Positions 52,628 to 64,000 of a DNA stretch of 64,000 bases are shown here, piece after piece. The stretch comes from Tetracentron sinense. Taxonomy: Eukaryota; Streptophyta; Magnoliopsida; Trochodendrales; Trochodendraceae. The stretch lies in assembly GCA_015143295.1 (NCBI GenBank), contig CM026568.1:30760441-30824440 (forward strand), written 5' to 3'. Every line of letters begins with the position of its first letter. Position 1 is the stretch's first letter. The notes under the pieces are model-generated. The model saw only the letters and a program-made list of their open reading frames with translations. It did not search any database and had not been told where the DNA came from. The position numbers and the translations under genes were made by a program.

Positions 52628-53393
52628 GGGTGCTGCTACGAGCACACCACTATTTACTGACTGGACATCATTTAAAAAAATAACTTACATTTTTTTTATA
52701 GTTTGTATTTCGATGCACACCCACACCCACACCCTAAATCCCTAAACCCTTACTAAAAACTCTCCTAACAAACAGTCTTTTCCTTTTATAGAAGTAATCT
52801 TCTCAATGTCTTCTCATTTTATATCCCTTCTCATCTCCTTCTATATGTTGTCTCATTCTATATACTTTGTGCTTATTTTTCATATTGATAATTCTACAAA
52901 AATAGTTGTTTCACGGTGGTCGTAGGGGCTACCAAGATACTCTTTCAATAAAATTGGACACGTGGCGACTTATATGGGTGAACCCTAAGGGTGAGTGAAT
53001 TTAACCACAGTTAATGGGTGTTAAAATTGACACGTGGTAGCTTATATAGCCCCTTTAACTATGGTTAAGCTCAATCTACTTAAGGTTAGTATTTTTAAGG
53101 TTAATATATTTCCTATTATCTTTTTCTAAAAACCAAGGTTATATGAAAGAACTCTAGAGGTGAGTGAATCTTAACCACTATTAGCGAGAGTTAAAAAGGG
53201 ACATGTGGGAGGGTGTAGAAGCGTACGCAGGAAAAATGTATTTCCCTTAAAATGGTGTATAAGTAGAAAAATTATAAGTATTTTTTTACTCTTGGTGTGC
53301 TCGTAGAATTTGTTATATTTTAATGGTGTCCAGTTAGTAAGTAATATAAATGGTGTCCAGTCAGTAAATAGTGGTGTGCTCGTTGCGTCACCC
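52628..53393. mobile_element. TIR element, GGGTGCTGCTACGAGC type
   Basis: The inverted ends are about 45 bp: GGGTGCTGCTACGAGCACAC on the left against GTGTGCTCGTTGCGTCACCC on the right, then CACTATTTACTGACTGGACA with its complement. The interior carries two copies of the shared MITE core (about 52960-53050 and 53150-53215), including GACACGTGGCGAC and AACCACAGTTAATGGGTGTT. The target duplication is not clear next to the (TA)n at 53394. Confidence 0.8.
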
Positions 53394-53622
53394 TATATAT
53401 ATATATATATATATATTTATTTATTTTTTCTTTTAGATTGCGCTAGCAAAAATTTGTCCTGGTATGTCATGAAATGAAAAAAACCACAAATAAAACCATG
53501 AGTTCCAGTAAGAAGACTGCTTTGATTCGTAGTGTTCACTATTATGAGCCTTCCAGCAATTTGGACATGACTGGTCTGCAAAGTGAATATTCACAAATGG
53601 GTACTGTTATTAAGATGAACAC

Positions 53623-53763
53623 CTTGAGGGTGGCTGAAAGAAGCCTGTCTCTAAGTGTACCTTGTCACTCACATCTGTAGTCGCAGGTCCATTGCTTTCA
53701 ACTGCTATATGAGACTGTTGATTCTCCTTTATTTCACGCTCATCACAACTCAGTCGGGTCCGC
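53623..53763 (-). CDS. candidate exon, unidentified
   Basis: On the minus strand an open segment between GGTTAG and AG|GTGTTC reads CDEREIKENQQSHIAVESNG and continues PATTDVSDKVHLETGFFQPP. The composition is protein-like. No family is recognised and the splice sites are only fair. It lies next to a poly(C)/poly(A) compound run (53767-53801). Confidence 0.3.
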
Positions 53764-53801
53764 CTAACCCCCCCCCCCCCCCAAAAAAAAAAAAAAAAAA
53801 C

Positions 53802-55465
53802 AAACTCAATTGTGGGTGAAATAGCAGAGTAATGTAAATGAAATATTCTAATAAAAGTTTCAGAAAAATTGATAAAATTCAACAAAATTTAGAAATTAAT
53901 CGAAAAAATATTAGGAAATATATGAAAAATATATATAAGATTAGGATATGAAAAATTATAAACAAATATATTTCATATGTTAGATATATATTCGAGACTT
54001 TTTCAAAAAATAGTTAATAATTCATATCTAATTCGCGATATTTGCTTTTTGAAAAACTCATGTTTTTTTTTTGAAAAGTTACGAATACTTCGTGAATTAA
54101 TAGTTCAACAAAAAAGTCGTGCATTATTCGAGATTTTTCAAATAAATCAGAGAACTTTGTTATTATGCCTATGACCTACCACAGTGTTCTCCTTAACACC
54201 CTTAAAGTCTTGGAAAATGACCAAAATACTCCTAATAAAAATTACTAAAATATCCTTCATTAAAAATTTCCAAAGATGCCATTGATTTTTCTTAAAAAAT
54301 GTATCATGTTATCCAAAATTATTTAACATACTTATCGTGCTAATTTGAGCCTTTTTCAAAAAAATAAAAAAAGCCTTCAAGTACCACATGTGCTTGAAAG
54401 CTTGGCCAAATTGGTTGAAACATTGAAGTCCCACTAGTGTTCGATGTCATGGAGTTTTAGACAAAAGAACAACGTAGATAATGCACAAAAACCCACGACT
54501 TTAGAAATCTCACTACAAAAACCTAAGAAAAGAACACACCATGCATCAAACCGGCACCGATGGAAGAGTTAATTCGTGTAAGCTGAAGGCTCTATAAAGT
54601 CAACACAAATGCAAAATAATTGAAATGAAATTGATGAGAAAATATTTGATAACACATGTGGAAGATATGACTATTCATAGACTACAATGGCATAATGGGA
54701 TTCACATTGCCTATCCCCAATTATTGGGATGAGGCACTGATAAAGTAAAAGAATCGCTATTAAAACCATCAATGCATGAAACTAAATCCAAATCTGCTCT
54801 TTCTTGAAGAAGACCAAACACAACCCCTTTAGTAAATAACAAAAAATACTGGTTACATATTGCAAAACAATAAAATTAACACAATTTAAAATCTTTTTCA
54901 CCCAAAATCCCACATCATAATACTACTTTGAACTAGAAAAAATCAAACACGGGGAAATTAATTTTGAGTATCCAGGGTTCCTAATTTACAAAACAATGTG
55001 ACTACAAAGAACAAATGCAGAATAAGAGTATCTGCTTCTCTTCTAATGACCATATAAATTTTAGCCAGTTCACATGAACTAAGCAAGCAGGTCGAAGTAC
55101 ATTCACCACATCTCGAGAATTCGAGCATCTTTACAACCCTATAAATCGAACTCAATACAGAATCATCCCCATTAGACGCTGGTATGAAATAATAAATAAG
55201 ATCAAAATCTGCACAGAAAGCCTACAAGAAACTCACCCCATTTTGTATCGGGTTCGCAAGCAACCAGATGAAGAAAGTTGGGGTTTTGCGAGCGGAAGAA
55301 GGATTGGTGCCTATTAACAATTTTAGCTGAGGTAAAGAAATGCGGACACTTAAAAGGGTACTTTTTAACATTAAATGTTTTCCATAAATACAACTTCTCA
55401 AAGGCAAATTTTCAACCGGTGCTCTCGTGATAGTTATTCTCTACATAAATTTGATTAATTTGACA
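53802..55465. other. AT-rich intergenic; possible minus-strand leader near 55250-55400
   Basis: Mostly AT-rich. On the minus strand, CAAAATGGGGTGAGTTTCTT at about 55225-55244 could be a short first exon with a donor, but no continuation was identified. Confidence 0.3.
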
Positions 55466-55649
55466 GGGAAGTGATTTAAAACTCTAGTATGTACCATCAA
55501 GAGCAAAGGCCATAACATTGAAAAATGAAAACCCAAAAGTGTAAACACTATTGTGAGGGCCCACCGTTTAAAGAATGTATAAATTGTGACCGTTTGATTT
55601 TCAAATGTGTGGCTTTGCTTGGTACTATGGGAGTTTTCAATCACTTTCC
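55466..55649. mobile_element. palindrome-capped MITE (ACTCTAGTA type)
   Basis: The termini are GGGAAGTGATTTAAAACTC and GAGTTTTCAATCACTTTCC. The flanks AATTTGACA (55457-55465) and AATTTGGTA (55650-55658) match at 7 of 9, the differences being transitions. The caps are decayed. Same group as 32034-32229. Confidence 0.75.
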
Positions 55650-55704
55650 AATTTGGTAATATGCTGTACATTTCCAATTTGTCACGTTTCAACCATACCT
55701 ATGA

Positions 55705-55860
55705 AAAGAGATGGAATCACAGCCAATCATGATTGAATTCAATCACCCCACATGTTAACATGTGTCCTCTTTAACCCCATATTAATTGTGGTTTAGATTC
55801 TCTAATCCTTGAATAATGTAACCTCAGTTTTGTTGCAAATCTAACTGTGATGAGTATTTA
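55705..55860. mobile_element. fragment of a GATTGAATTC-capped MITE
   Basis: GGAATCACAGCCAATCATGA leads into the palindrome TGATTGAATTCAATCA, then core words (CACATGTTAACATGTG, TTAATTGTGGTTTAGATTCT). The right half is missing. Confidence 0.6.
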
Positions 55861-56500
55861 AGCGGGTGACTGGACCAATGGGTGGCTGGCTAGATCAATG
55901 AGGTCCAGCTTAGTTTCAAAATAGATTTCATGATACGTTAACTATTTCCCTTACAAAAATGGTTTAAATCCAGCTGCTGATATGCTAAAACCCCTTGTAC
56001 CCAAGTCTTTCCGTCAAAGGACAAAAGAGGAGGCATTAAAAGGACATTGGATAGTGGCCCAAAAAAAATCACATGCAATGACACATTACACGAGAATTTT
56101 TCTTCACTGAAAACTTGGCCTTTTTTCTCCTTTTTCTCGACACTCTCATCAAGAACTCTAGCTAAACTCACACCCAACCACACAAAGAGGTACTAACCCA
56201 AGTACTTGCACAGCTTTTCTTCTTAAAAACAATATTATATCTTCCTCAGTATATAGCAGCCACAGCAAAATCTTACAGCTTTGAATCTCTTACTTCCCAA
56301 CAGACTCCAACAACAAAAATTCCAAAAAAGAAACACCAAAATGATAAACAGATTTGAGTCTTTCTCATGTTTTCCATTCATCAAACTCCTTTTTGGTCAG
56401 TTAAATGAACTTTGGAAGACTACCTTCACAGAAAGAAACATCAAAATACACTTTAATTTCCCTTCAATGAAATACACTAACAAGTAGTAATTGTGTTAGT

Positions 56501-58299
56501 CTAGACTAATGGGTTTGTTGCAGAAGATCCGTATCCGTTCATCGCGCCAGTCCACGACCCTAAACCGTTAAGAAACCCGAATGAATCCTTTCCAATCTGA
56601 TCAGAGCAACCTTGTTCTTGCCAATCAAGGGTCAAAAGCTTGTTGTTTGGCTTCATATCTATTGCATTTGAACCCTCAGTTCCTCCAAATGGAAGCATTA
56701 GCCTATGGCAAGTATCCATGAAACTTCCATTGTTCCTATGATCTAGAGAAATCCCAAAGGGGGAGTAAAGGTTTTGGAGATTGGAAGATTCAAGACCACC
56801 CACAAAACCCATTTCACTATTCCCCATGAAATCATGATTTCTGCTAGAATTTCCCAATATGGCATCAATCTTACTCTCCATGAAATCAATTGGTCTGGGG
56901 TTCTCTAATACAGCATTGTAATGGCTTTCCATGGTGTTGGGGTTTCCTTGATTTCCATGGCTTCCTAGTAGGGTGGTGAGGTGTGCAAATTGAACCTCCG
57001 GAAACGAAAGTCGCAGATCGGTCGCATTGTGAGAGGACGAATTGGGGTACTGTTGGTTTAGTGATTGATCATTTGATTTCTTAACAGCCACTCTCTTGTT
57101 CTTTCTGCATCCACCACCCACAGGAATGTTTCTGAGGGACCCTCCTTTTGTCCAATACCTTCTACAAGTCTTGCAGAAGTATCTTGGTTGAGATAGGCTA
57201 TAGTTGTTGTAGTAGCAAAACTTGGTGTGTGTTGAGTCACACCTTGGGCACTTGAGAGCTTGGTCAGCTGGCTGGGGCCTTAGTCTCCTCTCTAGCAAGG
57301 GTCTTGAGCATGTGATCATGTCCCCTGAAGGTGGAGAAGAATCAATTCCCTCTTCCTCGTGAACAACACCCTGATTCCAGAAAGGAAAATTTGTAGATTT
57401 GTGTCAGATTATCTATGTACGGTACATTCCATGTCCTTTCAAAAACATAATCACAGCTTCTGAAACAAATAATGCAATAAAAATGTAGTACTGTAACAAT
57501 TAATATACAATCATGGGCATTGTAAATCGAAAAGCCGCCATTCTAATTGCATTTCATATGCAGTTAAGAACAATGTATGCTTTCATTCTACTGCCTTAGG
57601 CAAGTACGTACTGCGATTTTTTTTTGTCCATATCATTTACCTATTGTTAGTTTAGCGGTTAGTAACTGAGAGTGAAATTCTTGCAAGACATCACCCTCAC
57701 AACCTCTCTCATAAGAAGGTCATGCTTACCATTGGAGCAAGCTTTAGTTGTGTATTGGTTAGCAGGTAAATGGTGAAGAAATTTGAACCCATATCATACT
57801 TTCAACACATTAACAACTTTACCAACCAAACAAGCTGGCTTCATCAAACAAATCTATAGTAATTGCTAGTTAATTTAAATTCATTGTTTCTTTATTTTAT
57901 TTTTTGTTTTTGAAGTTCTTTACTAGCTAGTTAGTGAAGAAGCATGAATGAGAAATATATAATCCCCTTACGTACTTGTTTGACAGGCTTAAAAGTCTAA
58001 ATATGGCTCTCCTATTACATTTTAATACCTTAGTCTGTCTTAAAAATCCATACAGATCACAGTTAAAACTCGAGTATCTATTACCAAGAAATAGAGAATT
58101 GTTCATTGGGAGTGATGCCAAACGGGTCCTTAGTGCCAAGTTTTTTTTTTTTGATTTTTTTCCTATCTAAGAAGAAGATGATAACCCCCATGAGAATGAA
58201 TTAATATCATGGAAGACTAAAATGAATGCATGGCAAATGGTATACCTGTAGCCAGTGATCAGATGTGTCCATGCAAACTTGGAGAGAAGTAAGACCCAT
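56501..58299 (-). CDS. DOF5.6: Dof zinc-finger transcription factor, HCA2/DOF5.6 type
   Basis: Dof proteins bind AAAG-containing promoter sites. The HCA2/PEAR-related group promotes vascular and cambial cell division. There are two exons: 58299-58246 (18 codons, [18 protein letters not shown], donor CAG|GTATAC) and 57370-56501 (acceptor GGAATCAG, then [10 protein letters not shown]). The intron is 875 bp in phase 0, and the protein has 307 residues. The Dof domain has zinc ligands Cys59, Cys62, Cys84 and Cys87 and the intact stretches [26 protein letters not shown] and [13 protein letters not shown]. The first-exon peptide MGLTSLQVC followed by W-L-Q matches, as I recall, Arabidopsis DOF5.6, which sets the subgroup. 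The C-terminal half is Asn/Ser-rich and divergent, as usual. The gene looks intact; orthology beyond the subgroup is inferred. Confidence 0.93.
57371..58245 (-). other. intron of the Dof gene
   Basis: AT-rich, with GT..AG borders on the minus strand. No transposon recognised inside. Confidence 0.8.
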
Positions 58300-58397
58300 T
58301 CAGCAAAGCCACCTTAGGAAAAAAAATGCAAAAGCAAGCTATATCCGGACCTTCCCCTTCAAAGCCACTCCATTTAACTCATTCAATACCACTAAGG

Positions 58398-58420
58398 CTA
58401 TATATGAGAGAGAGAGAGAG
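58398..58420 (-). promoter_or_regulatory. TATA box and (CT)n of the Dof promoter
   Basis: On the minus strand, a (CT)n run (58409-58420) is followed by CATATATAGCC, about 100 bp before the start codon, a normal distance for a TATA box plus leader. Confidence 0.6.
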
Positions 58421-60091
58421 GTGTCTAAGGTCTAATGGGAAAGGAAGAGAAAGTGAGAGAAAATGGGATGGTTTGAATGGTAGTGAGAGGATATGAATAT
58501 GAAGGAAGAAAAAGGTAGTGGAGCTAGGGCTAGTGCAGGTCTTCTCGTCGGTGGGTATTCTTCTTATGGGCCCCACTATGGGCTAAGGTCTGACTAAATC
58601 TCAGCTGGCGATGCAACGGCTCTGATGTCATCTCCAATCACAAATGTTGGACTGCCCAAAAGCCGTTGGTTGTGGGGGGAGAGAGGAGAGGGGATTGGAT
58701 TCTTTAGTAGGGGGAGGGAGGCACGTCAGAGATCACGGCGTCTTCGTCAAATGCCAGTGTTTGACGTGACACTCCTCTCGAATATTTGGGTCCTCGAAAA
58801 AGAGCAAACCGAAAGAGCACTCCATTCAGGGGACCCACATGAGATGAGACTTGAGAGTACACTTCTCACTCAGCCTCCTCCAAGCAAAGGATTGATTCCC
58901 TCTCACGTGCCCCATTCTACTCCTACTTTCCTCGCACGTGTAGCCCTTAAAATCAAAACACACAAAGAGAAGATAAGAGATATACGTGATTCGACAATAA
59001 TCTGTCAACATCTACATATCAAGATCCAGTTATTCATTTATTCACTGAAATCTTGAGGAACCAATTCAAAAGCACCCCACCTCACTTTTTTTTATAAAAA
59101 TAAAAAAAAAATCTCTATTTATCATCCCTTAAACTTTTTACAAGCTCTAATATGCTTTAATCATTTATATTATCTCTCACTCTCAATGCCATTGCATTCT
59201 CATAATCTTTCGATATCAAACTTTAGACTCATAACTACGTATTTATAGGCCTAAACCCAGAGTCCTAAACTATTAGAAAGTCTCATCTCGTAATAGGAGT
59301 TTCCCAAAACATAAAAGGCTCATTCTCTTTCAATTGGATAGTGTTGGTGTAAAACATGAGTCTTTCTCTCTGGAAGACAATAACAAATGTCTTTCCCTTT
59401 AAGAAAATGAGTTTAAAAGAAATTGGAACTAGTATTACCTTGTAATAAAATGATCTTTCTGTGTCACTTTATTAAATTATGTAAATTTGCGTATGGATTT
59501 TTTTTTATTTATTTAATTTCTACACAATTATCCAACTATATCTGAAAAGCAAAAATTATCTATGCAAAAATGCTAGCCCTGGACGCAAGAGTGTGACAAC
59601 TAGCTAGTGTCAAACTATTTCTTTGTTATAGGGTAGCAATGCCACATGTTACACCCACTCAAGGGCGGAGTCAGGAATTTATCATTTTGTGGCCGAATTA
59701 TATGTATCAAGAAATCGATAAATTTGTTTGAGGGAGTAGTGGATCTGGTAATTAAATTCGTTAATGTTGCATTCTAATAAAGGTCTGATATACAAGAAAA
59801 ATAAGCTCTATCCTTTTAGAGAGAGTCATTATATAAATATAATTAATTATTTTTTAAAATTTTTATTCATATATATTTAAAAAATTATAAAATTTTGAGG
59901 GAGTTAAACTCTTATATAGTCAACAATTACATATTAATTTGCAGGGCCACTATATACAAACATCATATACTATTTATTGAAAAAAAAAACAATACCCTCC
60001 AACAAAGAATAAAATTTCAAAAAAAAAAAAAATTGGTAAGGGGGAGAGGATCAAGTTAACCTTTGCGATCAGCTTGATGCACTATCTCCTT
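58421..60091. other. upstream of the Dof gene and intergenic
   Basis: GA/CT-rich near the promoter, then AT-rich. The 143-codon frame at 58625 has no recognisable domain. A GGGCGGAGTCAGGAATTTA piece at 59664 resembles the start of the hAT element at 61940. Confidence 0.4.
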
Positions 60092-60167
60092 TCAACCCTT
60101 TGAACCAAATGCAGCAAAAGCAAAGAAAATCAACCCTTTGAACCAAATGCAGCAAAAGCAAAGAAAA
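60092..60167. repeat. exact 38-bp tandem duplication
   Basis: Two identical 38-bp units containing CAACCCTTTGAACCAAATGC lie head to tail (60092-60129 and 60130-60167). Confidence 0.95.
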
Positions 60168-61939
60168 TCTATGGGCAGATCCCATCGTCTGGGGGTGCAC
60201 ACACTCTGGGTCTGTGAAAGAAGTTTGACTTATTGCATCTTGGTTAGTACTCCTCTTATCTACGAGGCAAGCTAGCCCCAAGGCCCCCAAAACTACTAAC
60301 CCCCCCCCAAAAAAAAAAAAAATAAAAATAAAAATGCTAGCTCCAATACTTAGTCGTAATGACCGGTTTTGGTTTTAATATGGTTGAAAAATAAGGATAT
60401 ATATGAGTTATTTTTGGTAAGCTGATTGATAATATAAGGTTAGCACAGCTCATTATCTAATCTAATCTAAGCATGCGCATGCGAGACAGGACCAACGGAA
60501 ATTACGGCTTAGAGTAGCAAAATTGCGGCGCAGTGTAGCAAGGTGCATTTCCTCCCTCTTATCCAGTTGACGAATCTAGGAGGGCGGTGGACAGGATCTC
60601 TAATAACACCATGTCGTTGCTCTCTTATTGAATTGTAATGATTAGTGTTTTTGTTATTTTCTGATAAAATTCAGCCCATGTGGGTCCTGTGGACGGATTT
60701 CGAAACGGACCGGAGGCCCACCATCACGAGCATTTGTCTTCTCCTCCTTCATCATCTTCTTTCCCTTCTATTTTTGTTCTTTCTTTACTGAACTGACCCG
60801 AATAGCTGGTTTTGTATGAACTCCAAAACCCGACAAATTAACTTGGATTGTTTTGTTTAATTCGTACTTGGGTTGTTATCATGTCAGTATCATAACACGT
60901 GTTAAAATTTTGATTCAAAATACTCATTTAGTTGGAATGCACGTGTGAAAGCGGTTCAAGAGTTCGACTCTTGTGGAATGGTTGAGTAGATGGTGAGTCA
61001 CCACTCACCAGCAGAGCTTTCGCACTTTGGAATAGAAGTAGGTGGATGAAACTTGGAACAGAGAATTTCCTTAGCCACTTTCGGGCTTTCACACCGTTGC
61101 ACTCCATTTATTATTATTAATTTTCGTTGAATCAAAATTAATCTTAAAGATAATGTTAACTAACTAAGATTTTAGAACTATCAGGTTAAATGGTAAAACA
61201 TTGTGAATAAAAGAAAATCCTCCGTCACTTGCTTGAAGAAATTGAGTTGGTTTATGGGTATTCACAAATATACTCCCTAATTTATTACCAACCGCCAAAG
61301 GTCAGGATTTGAGTTGGCTTATTTTGTATTTTCTAATGTTACTTAAGCTCTAATGCTTATATATTTGAAGAAATTTGGGGTTCTTCATATTCAACAATCA
61401 CCAAAACCTATTGAATGTCTTGGGATGGTATGCCCACAAAACGCTTTTCGCACGGTATTTGGTTTCCCTAGCATTTTTTCATGGTTTTTTGTGTGTGGAA
61501 AAAGCCCTATTTTTTCAGCTATTTGTAAATACCCCACTATCTTATATAATTTTGTATTATGCCCTCCTCTAACTTTTAAATCTTTTGCAAATTCATCCTT
61601 AAGTCCAACTGGTGTTAATTGTTTTTATGAAATGACCATTTTAACCTTTTTATTTCAAGTAGATTTATAAAAATCTTCATGTCCTTTTACCATATTTAAT
61701 TTCAGAGAGATTTGTAGCATGTTATAATTCATTAGTGGGGTGTTTGGCTTTTTGGAATGGAACCATAGTATTAAGAATCACCACATGAATGAGTGAATCA
61801 TAACTAAGGTTAATTTTTTTAAATATTTTCTTCCTAAAAATTAAGATTAAATTGTTTAACCTTAAGGGTGAGTGAATCTCAACCACGGATAATGGTATCA
61901 AAGAGAACACGTGGCAAGTTGGGGGGGTGCACCTACCAC
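60168..61939. other. intergenic with a core-repeat fragment
   Basis: A poly(C)/poly(A) compound at 60301-60321. Shared-core words (GTGAGTGAATCTCAACCACG, AACACGTGGCAAG) lie at about 61866-61920. No gene is supported. Confidence 0.4.
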
Positions 61940-62167
61940 CAGGGGTGGAGCCAGAATTTTCTAGTAGTGGGGCCACACGACAGTTAATTGAAAATGGTAA
62001 TAATTGTCGATAAATTTGTGAAAAATTATCAAACGGGCATGAAATATTCTAGGCTTAGGGGATGGGGGTTTGGGGGTGTACCCTCCAAATTATTATTTTT
62101 TATGGCCAAATTCTTAGGCCAATTCGTCCATACATTTCATACATACCTTATGGGTATTGTTTGTCCC

Positions 62168-62745
62168 TAAGTAACCAAATCGTGGAGCGGGAGCGGGAGC
62201 GAGACCGTGAGAGCGTCAAATATCAATTTAGGATAGTGTTGAGAGCGCCTCCGGAGCGCCGGTATATATAATTGTAATATTTTTTTAAAAAAATAAAACA
62301 AAGATATTTTTAAATTCCAAGAATTATTAGTGAATCTTAATCTTAATTAATAAGAATTAAAAGAACCTGTGAGTGCGATTGAATTCTCCGATTGAACTAA
62401 GAGAGTTCAATTGCAATCAATCTCCAATTGAACTAAGAGAGTTCAAATGCAATTGGTGTGTGTGATCAGCAACGTAAAAGAGATGTCGTATTATGTGGCA
62501 GAGTTGTCAAACAATAAATGCCTGAGTTGTACTCATGTAAGAGAAATTGTGGACATTAATGCTAGACTAGACTAGAGTCTTAAGACTAGACTTGGCAAAA
62601 CCAATTGAAACCGCCGCTCTATTTTTTGAAATCGCCGCTCTTCAACATTTGAAACCACCCTCTTATGACGATTTCGCTCTCAAACCATGAGAGCGAGGTT
62701 TGAGAGCGGGAGCGGTGAGGGTAATGGACGGTTTGGGTTACTAAG
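62168..62745. mobile_element. nested TIR element with GAGAGCG words
   Basis: The ends AGTAACCAAATCGTGGAGCG and GGACGGTTTGGGTTACT are imperfect inverted repeats, and GAGCGGGAGCG-type words are mirrored in both arms. It interrupts the hAT element. The target duplication is unclear. Confidence 0.6.
62310..62465. mobile_element. GATTGAACT-capped MITE fragment with doubled cap
   Basis: The hairpin ATTGAACTAAGAGAGTTCAA occurs twice in tandem (about 62391-62410 and 62429-62448). Core traces (GTGAATCTTAATCTTAATTA) lie to the left. Confidence 0.6.
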
Positions 62746-63027
62746 GACCTTATTTACGGGACAACTATTCCTTGCCCTATATCTATGCCTTGTTAAATAA
62801 TATGATATAAAAATATATTTTATTGTCTAAATTTTAGGGCACGGTTGCCCCCCTTACCTCATGACTATCCCTACTAAATATTTAAATAATATAGTAATCA
62901 TTTTTAGGGGGCAACTACGTACCCCCTCCTTGTCCATGGTCATGCCCAATTACACAATTAAACAACTTTTTTTTTAAAATGTATTTTTTTAAGTTCAGGG
63001 ACCTGCATGCCCCATTCCACAAAGTTG

Positions 63028-63265
63028 GAATCACAATCAATTGCGATCCAACTCTATCAAGTTCAATCGCATCCACAAGTATACATGTGTTTGCCCTTTT
63101 AACGCCCCTTAAATATGGTTAAGATTCACTAACCCTTAAGGTTCAACGATCCAACCTTAGTTTTTAGTAAAAAAATTTTAAAATATTAATTGTAAGAGTT
63201 AAAATGGTATTTTAGAGGGCTCTCTGAGTGTTATTGAACTCTCCCAAGTTCAATCGCAATTGGAA
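63028..63265. mobile_element. GATTGAACTC-capped MITE
   Basis: The left cap is GCGATCCAACT facing AAGTTCAATCGC. The right cap is ATTGAACTCTCCCAAGTTCAAT. The core is shared (GGTTAAGATTCACTAACCCT). Near-identical 15-mers CATTCCACAAAGTTG (left) and CATTCCACATAGTTG (right, near 63279) flank it, at different distances from the caps. Confidence 0.7.
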
Positions 63266-63376
63266 TAATCCAGACTCCATTCCACATAGTTGTGCTTCTA
63301 AAGGGAATAAAAAAACTTTTTTTCCAAAAGTTTAGTGGTGACACGAGCCCCCACTGGCTCCGCCCCTGCCTACCAC

Positions 63377-64000
63377 TCAACGGAATGCATGCATGCATGC
63401 TATCATCTTCTCCTTGATTAAACACCTTTTCACCCATTAACTATGGCTGAACCATCAATTTATCTGTAATTTCATTAAGAGCAATGATAGGCGTACACAT
63501 GAAATCATGGTCTAGCCTTAGGTTTGTAAATAGATTTCATGGGTACCTTAACTATTTCCCTTTCATTAATTAGGATTGTGTTTGGAAAGAAATCCGAAGC
63601 TTCTCTGTGTCCCATATACTCATGCGTTTGCATCTCATGTGTGGAGTTCCAAGGACTTTTTAAGTGAAAAGTTTTTATAAATCTCATTGAAATCAAAAAA
63701 GTTAAAATGGTCATTCATAAAAATAAAAAAAATTAACACCCATTAATTAAGCTAGGGATGAAAGGGTGGATTTGTAATGATTTACAAGTTAGTGAAGGAA
63801 TAATGCAAAATACAAAAGGCAAAGGGGAATTTACAAATAGTTGAAAAGATAGGGGGTTTTCAGAAGAAAAAAAACTTTTTCATTGAGGAAACACTTTGGC
63901 CTTGAGATTAAGAATTTCCTTTTTTGTCTTAGATCTCGAAAACATTTGTTGCATTCATTTTGTGACTGCTATGGGTATTTGTATAATTTTTTATTTTTTT
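63377..64000. other. AT-rich intergenic
   Basis: No gene or element recognised up to the window end. A short ATGCATGCATGCATGC run near 63386. Confidence 0.4.

Larger units (their letters stand above)
61940..63368. mobile_element. hAT element, CAGGGGTGGAGCCAG ends, with nested insertions
   Basis: The left terminus CAGGGGTGGAGCCAG faces the right terminus CTGGCTCCGCCCCTG. The perfect 8-bp duplication CCTACCAC lies at 61932-61939 and 63369-63376. There is no transposase. Inside are a GAGCGGGAGCGGGAGC-type TIR element (about 62168-62745; ends AGTAACCAAATCG and GTTTGGGTTACT), a GATTGAACT-capped fragment inside that (62310-62465), and another capped MITE at 63028-63265. Confidence 0.9.

Noticed and set aside
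58110..58170. Frame ending in a T-run near the Dof first exon
   Set aside because: Falls within the Dof intron; low complexity.
58625..59056. 143-codon frame upstream of the Dof gene
   Set aside because: No domain or family resemblance, and it overlaps the likely Dof promoter region.

Overview
This window is nuclear DNA from a flowering plant, most likely a eudicot with a transposon-rich genome. The evidence is introns with GT..AG borders in recognisable plant genes, telo-box motifs at housekeeping promoters, and a dense population of plant transposons: Ty3/gypsy LTRs, L1-type LINE pieces, tRNA-derived SINEs, and hAT, Mutator-like and Harbinger-like MITEs. I see no organellar, bacterial or CRISPR sequence. 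The species cannot be named from the sequence alone.

Five genes are supported. (1) The 5' two coding exons of the RNA polymerase I subunit NRPA12/RPA12 lie on the minus strand (exons 10359-10476 and 5139-5179); the C-terminal zinc-ribbon exon is not found to the left. (2) A small Cys-rich hydrophobic protein of unknown function is at 32997-33491, plus strand. (3) Ribosomal protein RPL11 (uL5) is complete in five exons at 39018-45239, plus strand, with an ATG-only first exon. (4) A small single-pass membrane protein is at 50384-50758, minus strand. (5) A two-exon Dof zinc-finger transcription factor of the HCA2/DOF5.6 type is at 56501-58299, minus strand. Several weaker exon-like or leader-like stretches (480-2150, 23641-23835, 27100-27460, 51928-52049, 53623-53763) are flagged but not named.

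Layout. 0-5 kb: a leader-like pyrimidine-rich region, a Mutator-like MITE, a Helitron-like 3' end and a fold-back MITE. 5-10.5 kb: NRPA12, whose 5.2-kb first intron holds two SINEs inserted one into the flank of the other, an 8-bp-TSD hAT MITE and a tandem duplication. 11-23 kb: nested LTR retrotransposons. A chromovirus-like element (LTR 11652-16600, PBS, decayed gag) carries a solo LTR of a second family (12288-14785), and the same solo-LTR family recurs inverted at 20483-22808 inside an old hAT MITE. 24-32 kb: gene-poor MITE terrain. 33-38 kb: a small gene, then a decayed LINE split by a hAT MITE. 38.9-45.3 kb: RPL11 with transposons in its introns. 46-56 kb: a small membrane-protein gene and more MITEs. 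56-64 kb: the Dof gene, then a hAT element containing other elements.

The most striking pattern is a dispersed set of short, Mutator-like MITEs (9-bp target duplications where intact). Each end carries a short perfect or near-perfect palindrome that differs between copies, while many share one conserved internal core that includes a CACGTG/ACACGTGGC motif. At least a dozen whole or partial copies lie in these 64 kb, one abutting the NRPA12 promoter and one inside an RPL11 intron.
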